DNA of 6,784 nucleotides, taken from assembly GCA_937901185.1 (NCBI GenBank), contig CALCHR010000167.1, positions 1 through 6,784 on the forward strand, read 5' to 3'. A program made the position numbers and the translations under genes. How positions within the stretch are numbered: position 1 is the first letter of the stretch; every line of letters begins with the position of its first letter. The notes under the pieces are model-generated. The model was not told where the DNA came from, made no database searches, and worked only from the letters and a program-made list of their open reading frames with translations. Shown here one piece after another: positions 1-4,318 of the stretch. Source of the stretch: an uncultured Bacteroidales bacterium. GTDB lineage: Bacteria; Bacteroidota; Bacteroidia; Bacteroidales; Bacteroidaceae.

Positions 1-63
1 TAGGAAAAACTAGAAGTTTACTAAGTTTTCCTAGAAAGCTACTAAGAAAAACAAGGGCTACAC
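1..63. repeat. Imperfect 21-bp tandem repeats at the window edge
   Basis: Three consecutive 21-bp blocks (1-21, 22-42, 43-63) start with TAGG or TAAG and share a run of A or T followed by C and AG. The words CTAGAAGTTTACTAAG (10-25) and CTAGAAAGCTACTAAG (31-46) match at 13 of 16 bases, exactly 21 bp apart. Bases 1-11 and 24-33 also form an inverted repeat (TAGGAAAAACT / AGTTTTCCTA, one bulged A). All reading frames hit stops quickly, so it is not coding. The array may continue to the left. A 13-base word from it (GTTTTTCTTAGTA, minus strand 52-40) recurs on the plus strand at 3919-3931. Confidence 0.55.
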
Positions 64-89
64 AATGAACGTCGGCACCATCAGAACAC

Positions 90-128
90 AAAAAAAGTTC
101 CTACAAACCCGAAGGATTGCAGGAACTT
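90..128 (-). terminator. Rho-independent terminator after rpsJ
   Basis: Read on the minus strand, AAGTTCCTGCAATCC (128-114), TTCG (113-110) and GGTTTGTAGGAACTT (109-95) form a 15-position stem with one G-U wobble and one mismatch. The loop is cUUCGg, the very stable tetraloop. The stem runs directly into seven T residues (96-90). It lies 26 bases past the rpsJ stop codon. There is no T-run on the plus-strand side, so it acts only on leftward transcripts. The structure is read directly from the sequence; that it ends the str operon transcript is a strong inference. Confidence 0.9.
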
Positions 129-130
129 CT

Positions 131-146
131 ATACTTGAAGAAGTAT
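131..146 (-). other. Small hairpin between rpsJ stop and terminator
   Basis: ATACTT (131-136), GAAG (137-140) and AAGTAT (141-146) form a perfect 6-bp inverted repeat with a 4-nt loop, two bases from the terminator stem. It may stabilise the mRNA 3' end or help pausing. It is weak on its own. Confidence 0.4.
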
Positions 147-153
147 GTAAGGA

Positions 154-459
154 CTACACCTTGATTTCTACTTCTACACCGCAAGGCAACTCAAGCTTCA
201 TCAAAGCGTCTACAGTCTTAGCAGTAGAGCTATAGATGTCGATGAGACGCTTGTAAGAAGAAAGCTCGAACTGTTCGCGAGACTTCTTATTTACGAACGT
301 ACTGCGGTTTACAGTGATGATGCGCTTACGAGTGGGCAAGGGAATTGGACCGCTTACGATAGCGCCGGTAGCCTTTACATTCTTTACGATCTTCTCAGCA
401 GACTTTTCTACGAGAGTGTGGTCGTAAGACTTCAGTTTGATACGAATTTTTTGACTCAT
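154..459 (-). CDS. rpsJ: 30S ribosomal protein S10 (NusE)
   Basis: Small-subunit protein S10, 101 residues, the usual length. It binds 16S rRNA in the 30S head; in other bacteria it also acts as NusE, pairing with NusB and NusG in antitermination and transcription-translation coupling. The family signature GPIPLPT is at residues 37-43. The assembly and tetracycline-contact loop region STFVNKKSREQFE (53-65) and the C-terminal GVEVEIK stretch are intact. The start ATG (457-459) follows an A/T-rich stretch with no clear Shine-Dalgarno sequence, as is common in Bacteroidota. It is the last gene of the leftward str cluster, 88 bases after fusA, and is followed by a terminator. In related Bacteroidales, as I recall, rplC follows rpsJ closely; no such start is visible in the 153 bases downstream. 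Confidence 0.97.
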   Translation of the reverse strand: MSQKIRIKLKSYDHTLVEKSAEKIVKNVKATGAIVSGPIPLPTRKRIITVNRSTFVNKKSREQFELSSYKRLIDIYSSTAKTVDALMKLELPCGVEVEIKV

Positions 460-489
460 GATTTGTTTTTATTAAACCGTTTAGGCAGA

Positions 490-517
490 GCGGGCTAAGA
501 GTCATTCGTTAGCCCGC
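490..517 (-). other. Perfect 9-bp hairpin between fusA and rpsJ
   Basis: GCGGGCTAA (490-498) and TTAGCCCGC (509-517) are perfect inverted complements around a 10-base loop. A second short dyad, GCCG (516-519) / CGGC (526-529), shares two bases with it, so the two cannot both form completely. No T-run follows on the minus strand (next bases TCTGCC), so it is not a standard intrinsic terminator. It more likely slows 3'-to-5' decay, marks a processing site, or lowers read-through from fusA into rpsJ. Confidence 0.55.
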
Positions 518-547
518 CGCCTTGACGGCATGATTGTTTTAATTAGA

Positions 548-2668
548 TTACTTAATCAAGTCTACGCGGCCCTTAACTTCTTCGAGCACAGCCTTAGCGA
601 TGCTGTTAGAAACGGGAGCGTGGTGGTCGTACTGCATTGAGCTGGTAGCGCGACCAGAAGTGATGGTACGGAGAGCAGTTACGTAACCGAACATTTCTGC
701 GAGGGGCACAGTAGCCTTAACGATACGAGCACCGCTGCGGGCGTTGTCCATACCTTCTACTTGGCCACGACGCTTGTTCAAGTCACCGATTACATCACCC
801 ATGTTCTCTTCGGGAGTTACCACTTCGAGCTTCATCATAGGCTCCATCAAGCAAGGACCTGCTTGAGCACAAGCGTTCTTGTAAGCCTGAATGGCAGCAA
901 TTTCGAATGACAACTGGTCAGAGTCTACGGGGTGGAAAGAACCATCGAGGAGCTCTACCTTGAGGCTGTCGAGAGGATAGTTACCGAGCACACCGCTCTT
1001 CATAGCGCTCTCAAAGCCCTTCTGTACAGAGGGGATGAATTCCTTAGGAATGTTACCACCGGTAACCTTGTTGATAAACTGCAAGCCGCCTTCTTTGAAG
1101 TCTTCATCAACGGGACCTACGTTCACGATGATGTCGGCAAACTTACCACGACCACCGGACTGCTTCTTGTAAACCTCGCGGAGGTTAACAGTCTTAGTAA
1201 CGGCTTCCTTGTAGTTAACCTGGGGCTTACCTTGGTTACATTCTACCTTGAACTCGCGCTTGAGACGGTCGATGATAATATCGAGGTGAAGCTCACCCAT
1301 ACCGGAGATAACGGTCTGACCGCTCTGCTCGTCTGTCTTAACAGTAAATGTGGGGTCTTCTTCAGCCAACTTAGCAAGACCGGTAGAAAGTTTGTCGAGG
1401 TCTTTCTGAGTCTTGGGCTCTACAGCGATACCGATAACGGGATCGGGGAAGTCCATTGACTCGAGAACGATGGGTGCTCCTTCTTCAGCGAGGGTATCAC
1501 CAGTGCGGATATCTTTGAAACCTACACCGGCACCAATATCACCGGCACCAATTACATCAACGGGGTTCTGGTGGTTTGAGTGCATCTGGAACAAACGTGA
1601 TACACGTTCTTTCTTACCTGAACGTACGTTGAATATATAAGAACCAGAAGCTACCTTACCAGAGTATACACGGAAGAATGTCAAACGACCTACATAGGGG
1701 TCAGTGGCAATCTTGAACGCCAAAGCAGAAGTCTTTTCGTCTTCGCTGGGCTGACGGCTTTCTTCTTCGCCGGTCTCAGGATTTGTACCTACGATGGCAG
1801 GAGTATCCAGAGGAGAGGGGAGGAACATACAAACGTAGTCGAGCAAAGTTTGTACACCCTTGTTCTTAAATGAAGAACCGCAGGTCATAGGAACGATGTC
1901 GAGAGACAAAGTACCCTTACGGATAGCGGCTACGATTTCTTCTTCTGTGAGAGAATCGGGATCTTCGAAGAACTTCTCCATGAGGTTTTCGTCGCACTCA
2001 GCGGCTACTTCGAGCATCTTAGAGCGCCACTCTTCGGCTTCGTCGCGGAGGTTGGCGGGAATTTCTTCCACGTCGTACTCAGCACCCATTGTTTCGTCGT
2101 GCCAAAGGATAGCCTTCATCTTGATGAGGTCGATGATACCCTTGAAGTTTTCTTCTGCACCGATAGGAATTGATACGGGGCAAGGAGTTGCGCCGAGCAC
2201 TTCCTTCATCTGGCGTACTACTTCATAGTAGTCGGCACCAGAGCGGTCCATTTTGTTTACATAACCAATACGGGGAACGTTGTATTTATCAGCCTGACGC
2301 CATACAGTCTCTGACTGAGGTTCAACACCACCTACTGCGCAGTAGGTAGCTACGGCACCGTCGAGCACGCGCAAAGAGCGCTCTACCTCGGCTGTAAAGT
2401 CTACGTGACCCGGAGTGTCAATCAAGTTGAACTTATACTGCTGTCCTGCCCAAGTCCAGAATGCTGTAGTGGCAGCAGAAGTGATGGTGATACCGCGCTC
2501 TTGTTCCTGAGCCATCCAGTCCATGGTGGCAGAACCGTCGTGAGTTTCACCAATCTTGTGAGTCTTACCAGTATAGAAAAGGATACGCTCTGACGTAGTA
2601 GTTTTACCAGCGTCGATGTGCGCCATAATACCGATGTTACGGGTAAAAAGTAGGTCTTGCTTTGCCAT
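548..2668 (-). CDS. fusA: Elongation factor G
   Basis: Ribosomal translocase EF-G, 706 residues, full length. It uses GTP to move tRNA and mRNA through the ribosome and, with RRF, helps recycle ribosomes. All GTPase motifs are present: AHIDAGKT (16-23), RGITI of switch I (58-62), DTPGH (84-88, with catalytic His88), NKMD (138-141) and the GSS of G5 (264-266). Domains II and III follow, including GELHLDI near the fusidic-acid pocket. The domain IV tip HPVDSD (579-584) is intact, and domain V begins near residue 612. It therefore looks like a catalytically competent EF-G, unlike the EF-G2 paralogue described in Bacteroides that works without GTP hydrolysis. It lies 18 bases after rpsG and shares its transcript. 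The start is supported by the N-terminal MAKQDLLFTRNIGIMAHIDAG and by an upstream ribosome binding site. Confidence 0.98.
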   Translation of the reverse strand: MAKQDLLFTRNIGIMAHIDAGKTTTSERILFYTGKTHKIGETHDGSATMDWMAQEQERGITITSAATTAFWTWAGQQYKFNLIDTPGHVDFTAEVERSLRVLDGAVATYCAVGGVEPQSETVWRQADKYNVPRIGYVNKMDRSGADYYEVVRQMKEVLGATPCPVSIPIGAEENFKGIIDLIKMKAILWHDETMGAEYDVEEIPANLRDEAEEWRSKMLEVAAECDENLMEKFFEDPDSLTEEEIVAAIRKGTLSLDIVPMTCGSSFKNKGVQTLLDYVCMFLPSPLDTPAIVGTNPETGEEESRQPSEDEKTSALAFKIATDPYVGRLTFFRVYSGKVASGSYIFNVRSGKKERVSRLFQMHSNHQNPVDVIGAGDIGAGVGFKDIRTGDTLAEEGAPIVLESMDFPDPVIGIAVEPKTQKDLDKLSTGLAKLAEEDPTFTVKTDEQSGQTVISGMGELHLDIIIDRLKREFKVECNQGKPQVNYKEAVTKTVNLREVYKKQSGGRGKFADIIVNVGPVDEDFKEGGLQFINKVTGGNIPKEFIPSVQKGFESAMKSGVLGNYPLDSLKVELLDGSFHPVDSDQLSFEIAAIQAYKNACAQAGPCLMEPMMKLEVVTPEENMGDVIGDLNKRRGQVEGMDNARSGARIVKATVPLAEMFGYVTALRTITSGRATSSMQYDHHAPVSNSIAKAVLEEVKGRVDLIK

Positions 2669-2675
2669 TGTCTTA

Positions 2676-2682
2676 CCTCTTT
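2676..2682 (-). promoter_or_regulatory. Shine-Dalgarno-like site of fusA
   Basis: On the minus strand AAAGAGG is followed by 7 bases (TAAGACA) and the fusA ATG. It is one base short of the full AAAGGAGG. It is worth recording because the neighbouring genes in this window show no clear Shine-Dalgarno sequence, in line with the weak use of such sites in Bacteroidota. It may help the high EF-G yield. Confidence 0.55.
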
Positions 2683-2686
2683 AATA

Positions 2687-3163
2687 TTAGAATCTGAAGT
2701 GAGCGAAGGCACGGTTAGCTTCGGCCATGCGGTGCATGTCTTCCTTACGCTTGTAGGCGCCACCTTGTTCGTTGAAAGCGTCCATGATTTCAGCTGCGAG
2801 CTTGTCGGCCATTGTCTTACCACCGCGCTTGCGAGCGTAGAGGATCATGTTCTTCATAGAAACAGACTCTTTGCGATCGGGGCGGATTTCTGTGGGCACC
2901 TGGAATGTTGCACCACCGATACGCCGGCTCTTTACTTCCACCTGGGGAGTTACTTTGTCGAGAGCAGCCTTCCAGATTTCGAGGGCTGACTTCTCTTGGT
3001 CCTTCATCTTCTCGCCTACGATATCGAGGGCCTTGTAGAAGATTTCATAGGAGATGTTTTTCTTACCATCGTACATAAGATGGTTTACGAACTTGGAAAC
3101 TTTCTTGTCTCCGAAAACGGGATCTGGAAGAACCAGGCGTTTTTTAGGTTTTGCTTTTCTCAT
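2687..3163 (-). CDS. rpsG: 30S ribosomal protein S7
   Basis: Small-subunit protein S7, 158 residues, usual length for Bacteroidota. It is a primary binder of the 3' domain of 16S rRNA, nucleates 30S head assembly and contacts E-site tRNA. The N-terminal family signature runs from DPVFGDKKVSKF (14-25) through NHLMYDGKK. RRIGGATFQVPTE lies at 80-92, and the closing MAEANRAFAHFRF is at 146-158. In E. coli S7 represses the str operon by binding the rpsL-rpsG spacer; here that spacer is 93 bases, close to the E. coli length, and is structured (see 3171-3250). It lies 18 bases before fusA. The ATG follows an A-rich leader (ACACAAAATG) with no Shine-Dalgarno sequence. Confidence 0.97.
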   Translation of the reverse strand: MRKAKPKKRLVLPDPVFGDKKVSKFVNHLMYDGKKNISYEIFYKALDIVGEKMKDQEKSALEIWKAALDKVTPQVEVKSRRIGGATFQVPTEIRPDRKESVSMKNMILYARKRGGKTMADKLAAEIMDAFNEQGGAYKRKEDMHRMAEANRAFAHFRF

Positions 3164-3170
3164 TTTGTGT

Positions 3171-3250
3171 AAATTGGTTTGTTAGGGCTGCATACTTAGT
3201 CTTCAATTCCCCTTTGGGATATTTACTCAACCGCTTCTGCTAACCAAATT
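3171..3250 (-). promoter_or_regulatory. Structured rpsL-rpsG spacer, possible S7 target
   Basis: The two ends of the spacer are complementary: TTGGTT (3174-3179) with AACCAA (3242-3247), plus two outer A-T pairs after one mismatch. A competing pairing joins GTTAG (3181-3185) with CTAAC (3240-3244). Inside lies a small TCCC/GGGA hairpin (minus strand around 3219-3209). The spacer can thus fold into a closed domain ending just before the rpsG start. A role in S7 autocontrol is inferred only from the E. coli precedent and position. Confidence 0.35.
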
Positions 3251-3256
3251 ATTTTT

Positions 3257-3640
3257 TTACTTCTTTGCTGCCTTGGGGCGCTTTGCTCCATACTTAGAAC
3301 GGCGCTGTGTACGGTTGGCTACGCCTGATGTATCGAGCGTACCGCGTACGATGTGATAGCGCACACCGGGGAGGTCTTTTACACGACCACCGCGTACAAG
3401 CACGATGCTGTGTTCCTGCAAGTTATGGCCTTCTCCGGGGATGTAGGAGTTCACTTCCTTAGAGTTGGTCAAACGTACACGAGCCACCTTACGCATGGCA
3501 GAGTTAGGTTTCTTAGGCGTGGTGGTGTACACACGTACACATACGCCTCTACGCTGCGGGCAAGAATCCAAAGCCGGAGACTTTGACTTCTCAGTTACTG
3601 AGAGTCTGCCCTTTCTTACTAATTGTTGAATAGTAGGCAT
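3257..3640 (-). CDS. rpsL: 30S ribosomal protein S12
   Basis: Small-subunit protein S12, 127 residues from MPTIQQLVRKGR. It sits at the decoding centre, controls accuracy, and is the streptomycin target. PKKPNSA (42-48) keeps both lysines (K43, K44; E. coli mature K42/K43), and GGRVKDLPGVRYH (84-96) keeps K88 and P91, so no common streptomycin-resistance change is present. D89 corresponds to the aspartate methylthiolated by RimO in E. coli. An in-frame upstream ATG at 3724 would add 28 residues (MPPERCIVHFSESENKKNNI...). I reject it because that stretch is unlike S12 and overlaps the promoter -7 element. The gene is first in the str operon, with a leader of about 77 bases. Confidence 0.97.
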   Translation of the reverse strand: MPTIQQLVRKGRLSVTEKSKSPALDSCPQRRGVCVRVYTTTPKKPNSAMRKVARVRLTNSKEVNSYIPGEGHNLQEHSIVLVRGGRVKDLPGVRYHIVRGTLDTSGVANRTQRRSKYGAKRPKAAKK

Positions 3641-3693
3641 TTGTTTGATTTTTAAGTTGTTATATATATTGTTTTTCTTATTTTCGCTTTCAG

Positions 3694-3714
3694 AAAAGTG
3701 TACAATACACCTTT
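3694..3714 (-). promoter_or_regulatory. 5'-end hairpin of the str mRNA leader
   Basis: On the minus strand AAAGGTGTA, TTG, TACACTTTT forms a 9-bp stem (one G-U wobble) with a 3-nt loop; GTGTA/TACAC is perfect. It lies only a few bases from the transcription start predicted from the -7 element at 3722-3729, so the mRNA would begin with a stem-loop. Such structures protect 5' ends or take part in control. Only four T residues follow, so termination here would be weak. Confidence 0.5.
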
Positions 3715-3721
3715 CGGGCGG

Positions 3722-3752
3722 CAAAGTTACAACAAAATATTCAAAGACACAA
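3722..3752 (-). promoter_or_regulatory. Bacteroides-type promoter of the str operon
   Basis: The minus strand shows TAACTTTG (3729-3722), an exact match to the Bacteroidota -7 consensus TAnnTTTG. It is preceded after 20 bases by TTG (3752-3750) as the -33 element. Transcription should start near 3716-3719, giving an rpsL leader of about 77 bases. A very A/T-rich stretch (3766-3786) lies upstream and could act as an UP-like element. Confidence 0.75.
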
Positions 3753-3787
3753 GCATATAGAGCGGTTATTTGTTATAAAAATTATTC

Positions 3788-3802
3788 GTACTGAGTACAG
3801 TA
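3788..3802. promoter_or_regulatory. Overlapping dyads upstream of the str promoter
   Basis: GTACT-G-AGTAC (3788-3798) is an 11-base odd palindrome. TACTG-AGTA-CAGTA (3789-3802) is an overlapping 5-bp inverted repeat. They lie about 70-85 bases upstream of the predicted rpsL transcription start, a position suited to an activator or repressor. No binding protein can be named. Confidence 0.3.
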
Positions 3803-3856
3803 GGCCTTTTCTTGACAATTTTACTTCAATACATTTTTATGAAAATTTAACTATCC

Positions 3857-3866
3857 GCACCGGTGC
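3857..3866. promoter_or_regulatory. GCACCGGTGC perfect palindrome
   Basis: A 10-bp perfect palindrome, GCACCGGTGC, sits in otherwise A/T-rich DNA about 140 bases upstream of the str transcription start. Its CACCG arm can also pair with CGGTG at 3886-3890. It is a possible operator, but no regulator is recognisable and chance is not excluded. Confidence 0.25.
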
Positions 3867-3917
3867 ATAACGCTATTTTTTCGCTCGGTGTTTACAAAAT
3901 GAACGCGCGAGGCGCGC

Positions 3918-3961
3918 AGTTTTTCTTAGTAAACGCCGAATTTTTCTTCGGTAAAGCGTAG
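3918..3961. repeat. Two diverged 21-22-base repeat units
   Basis: GTTTTTCTTAGTAAACGCC (3919-3937) is followed by ATTTTTCTTCGGTAAAGCG (3940-3958), an imperfect copy 21 bases on. The first unit shares the 13-base word GTTTTTCTTAGTA with the repeats at the left edge (minus strand 52-40), and CTTAGTAAAC also occurs there (minus strand 25-16). The second unit contains a perfect CCGAA/TTCGG hairpin (3936-3951). The unit appears to belong to a dispersed intergenic repeat family. Confidence 0.5.
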
Positions 3962-3981
3962 TTTTCTCCCATTTCCCGGTT

Positions 3982-4014
3982 AAAAAAAGCGGGACAACAC
4001 TATGCTGTCCCGCT
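3982..4014 (-). terminator. Orphan intrinsic terminator on the minus strand
   Basis: On the minus strand AGCGGGACA (4014-4006), a 9-base loop and TGTCCCGCT (3996-3988) form a perfect 9-bp G/C-rich stem. It runs straight into seven T residues (3988-3982, the first being the last stem base). No minus-strand gene lies upstream to be terminated, and on the plus strand there is no T-run after the stem. A promoter match lies just upstream on the same strand (4024-4055). Confidence 0.75.
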
Positions 4015-4023
4015 ACGCTATTA

Positions 4024-4055
4024 CAAATATAATATGCTTTTCTCCGATTTCCAAA
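4024..4055 (-). promoter_or_regulatory. Minus-strand promoter match just before a terminator
   Basis: The minus strand reads TTTG (4055-4052), 20 bases, then TATATTTG (4031-4024). Both elements match the Bacteroidota consensus with the expected spacing. Transcription should start near 4018-4021, a few bases before the hairpin at 4014. It could drive an RNA of roughly 40 nt ending in the U-tract or, with read-through, be a distant second promoter for rpsL. A/T-rich DNA raises the chance of a random match. Confidence 0.5.
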
Positions 4056-4179
4056 TCCTCGTTAACACCCTTTTACATATTGTTCCACGTATTTAGCGGC
4101 CGCTCGGGGTGGAAACAGGATTTGTTTCACGCACCGTCTCTCTTCGGTGGTGGGTGTCGCTCACTGCGGGATACAAAAA

Positions 4180-4211
4180 TTTAGAGTTTTTCAAAAAAAT
4201 GTGTACCTTTG
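4180..4211 (+). promoter_or_regulatory. Bacteroides-type promoter of the acyltransferase gene
   Basis: TACCTTTG (4204-4211) is an exact -7 consensus match (TAnnTTTG). A weak -33 element, TTTA (4180-4183), precedes it by 20 bases. Transcription should start near 4214-4217, leaving a leader of about 100 bases that ends in an A/T-rich stretch before ATG 4319. The element supports starting the protein at 4319, not at the in-frame ATG at 4109. Confidence 0.7.
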
Positions 4212-4318
4212 TGGTCTTAAACCTACTTGTATCGGCCCTGTGGCATAGCGGAAGGCTCTTTTTCGGAGGCGAAGCGGCGAGCGGCAGATACACATTATTA
4301 TATATTATATATAGCACC

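Larger units (their letters stand above)
3641..4318. other. Gene-free divergent intergenic region
   Basis: These 678 bases separate the leftward str operon from the rightward acyltransferase-parE pair. I see no convincing protein gene, tRNA or known riboswitch in them. From left to right they contain the rpsL leader and promoter, two palindromes, a GCGCG/CGCGC hairpin (3905-3917), a 21-22-base repeat pair, a minus-strand terminator-like hairpin with a promoter match just upstream, a 10-bp NotI palindrome (4095-4104) and two small stem-loops (4112-4128, 4132-4149). The plus-strand promoter and leader of the acyltransferase gene follow. The region is A/T-rich relative to the genes on its right. 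Confidence 0.8.

Noticed and set aside
1..63. CRISPR array
   Set aside because: The repeats are diverged and contiguous with no spacers between them, and no cas gene is present.
65..235. 56-codon plus-strand open frame starting MNVGTIRTQKKF
   Set aside because: It runs through the rpsJ terminator hairpin and antisense into rpsJ, with no promoter or ribosome binding site.
932..1459. 175-codon plus-strand frame antisense to fusA
   Set aside because: It is a shadow of the conserved EF-G gene and has no independent support.
3641..3724. N-terminal extension of S12 from the ATG at 3724
   Set aside because: The added 28 residues do not resemble S12 and overlap the -7 promoter element and the leader hairpin. 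MPTIQQLVRKGR at 3640 is the standard start.
3812..3838. Plus-strand promoter with TTGAC and TACATTTT
   Set aside because: The spacing is only 15 bases, the -7 element lacks the final G, and no plus-strand gene follows within 450 bases.
4109..4318. 70-residue N-terminal extension of the acyltransferase from the ATG at 4109
   Set aside because: The TACCTTTG promoter element lies within it, the residues look non-coding, and MSIEIRKV at 4319 fits the family N-terminus.
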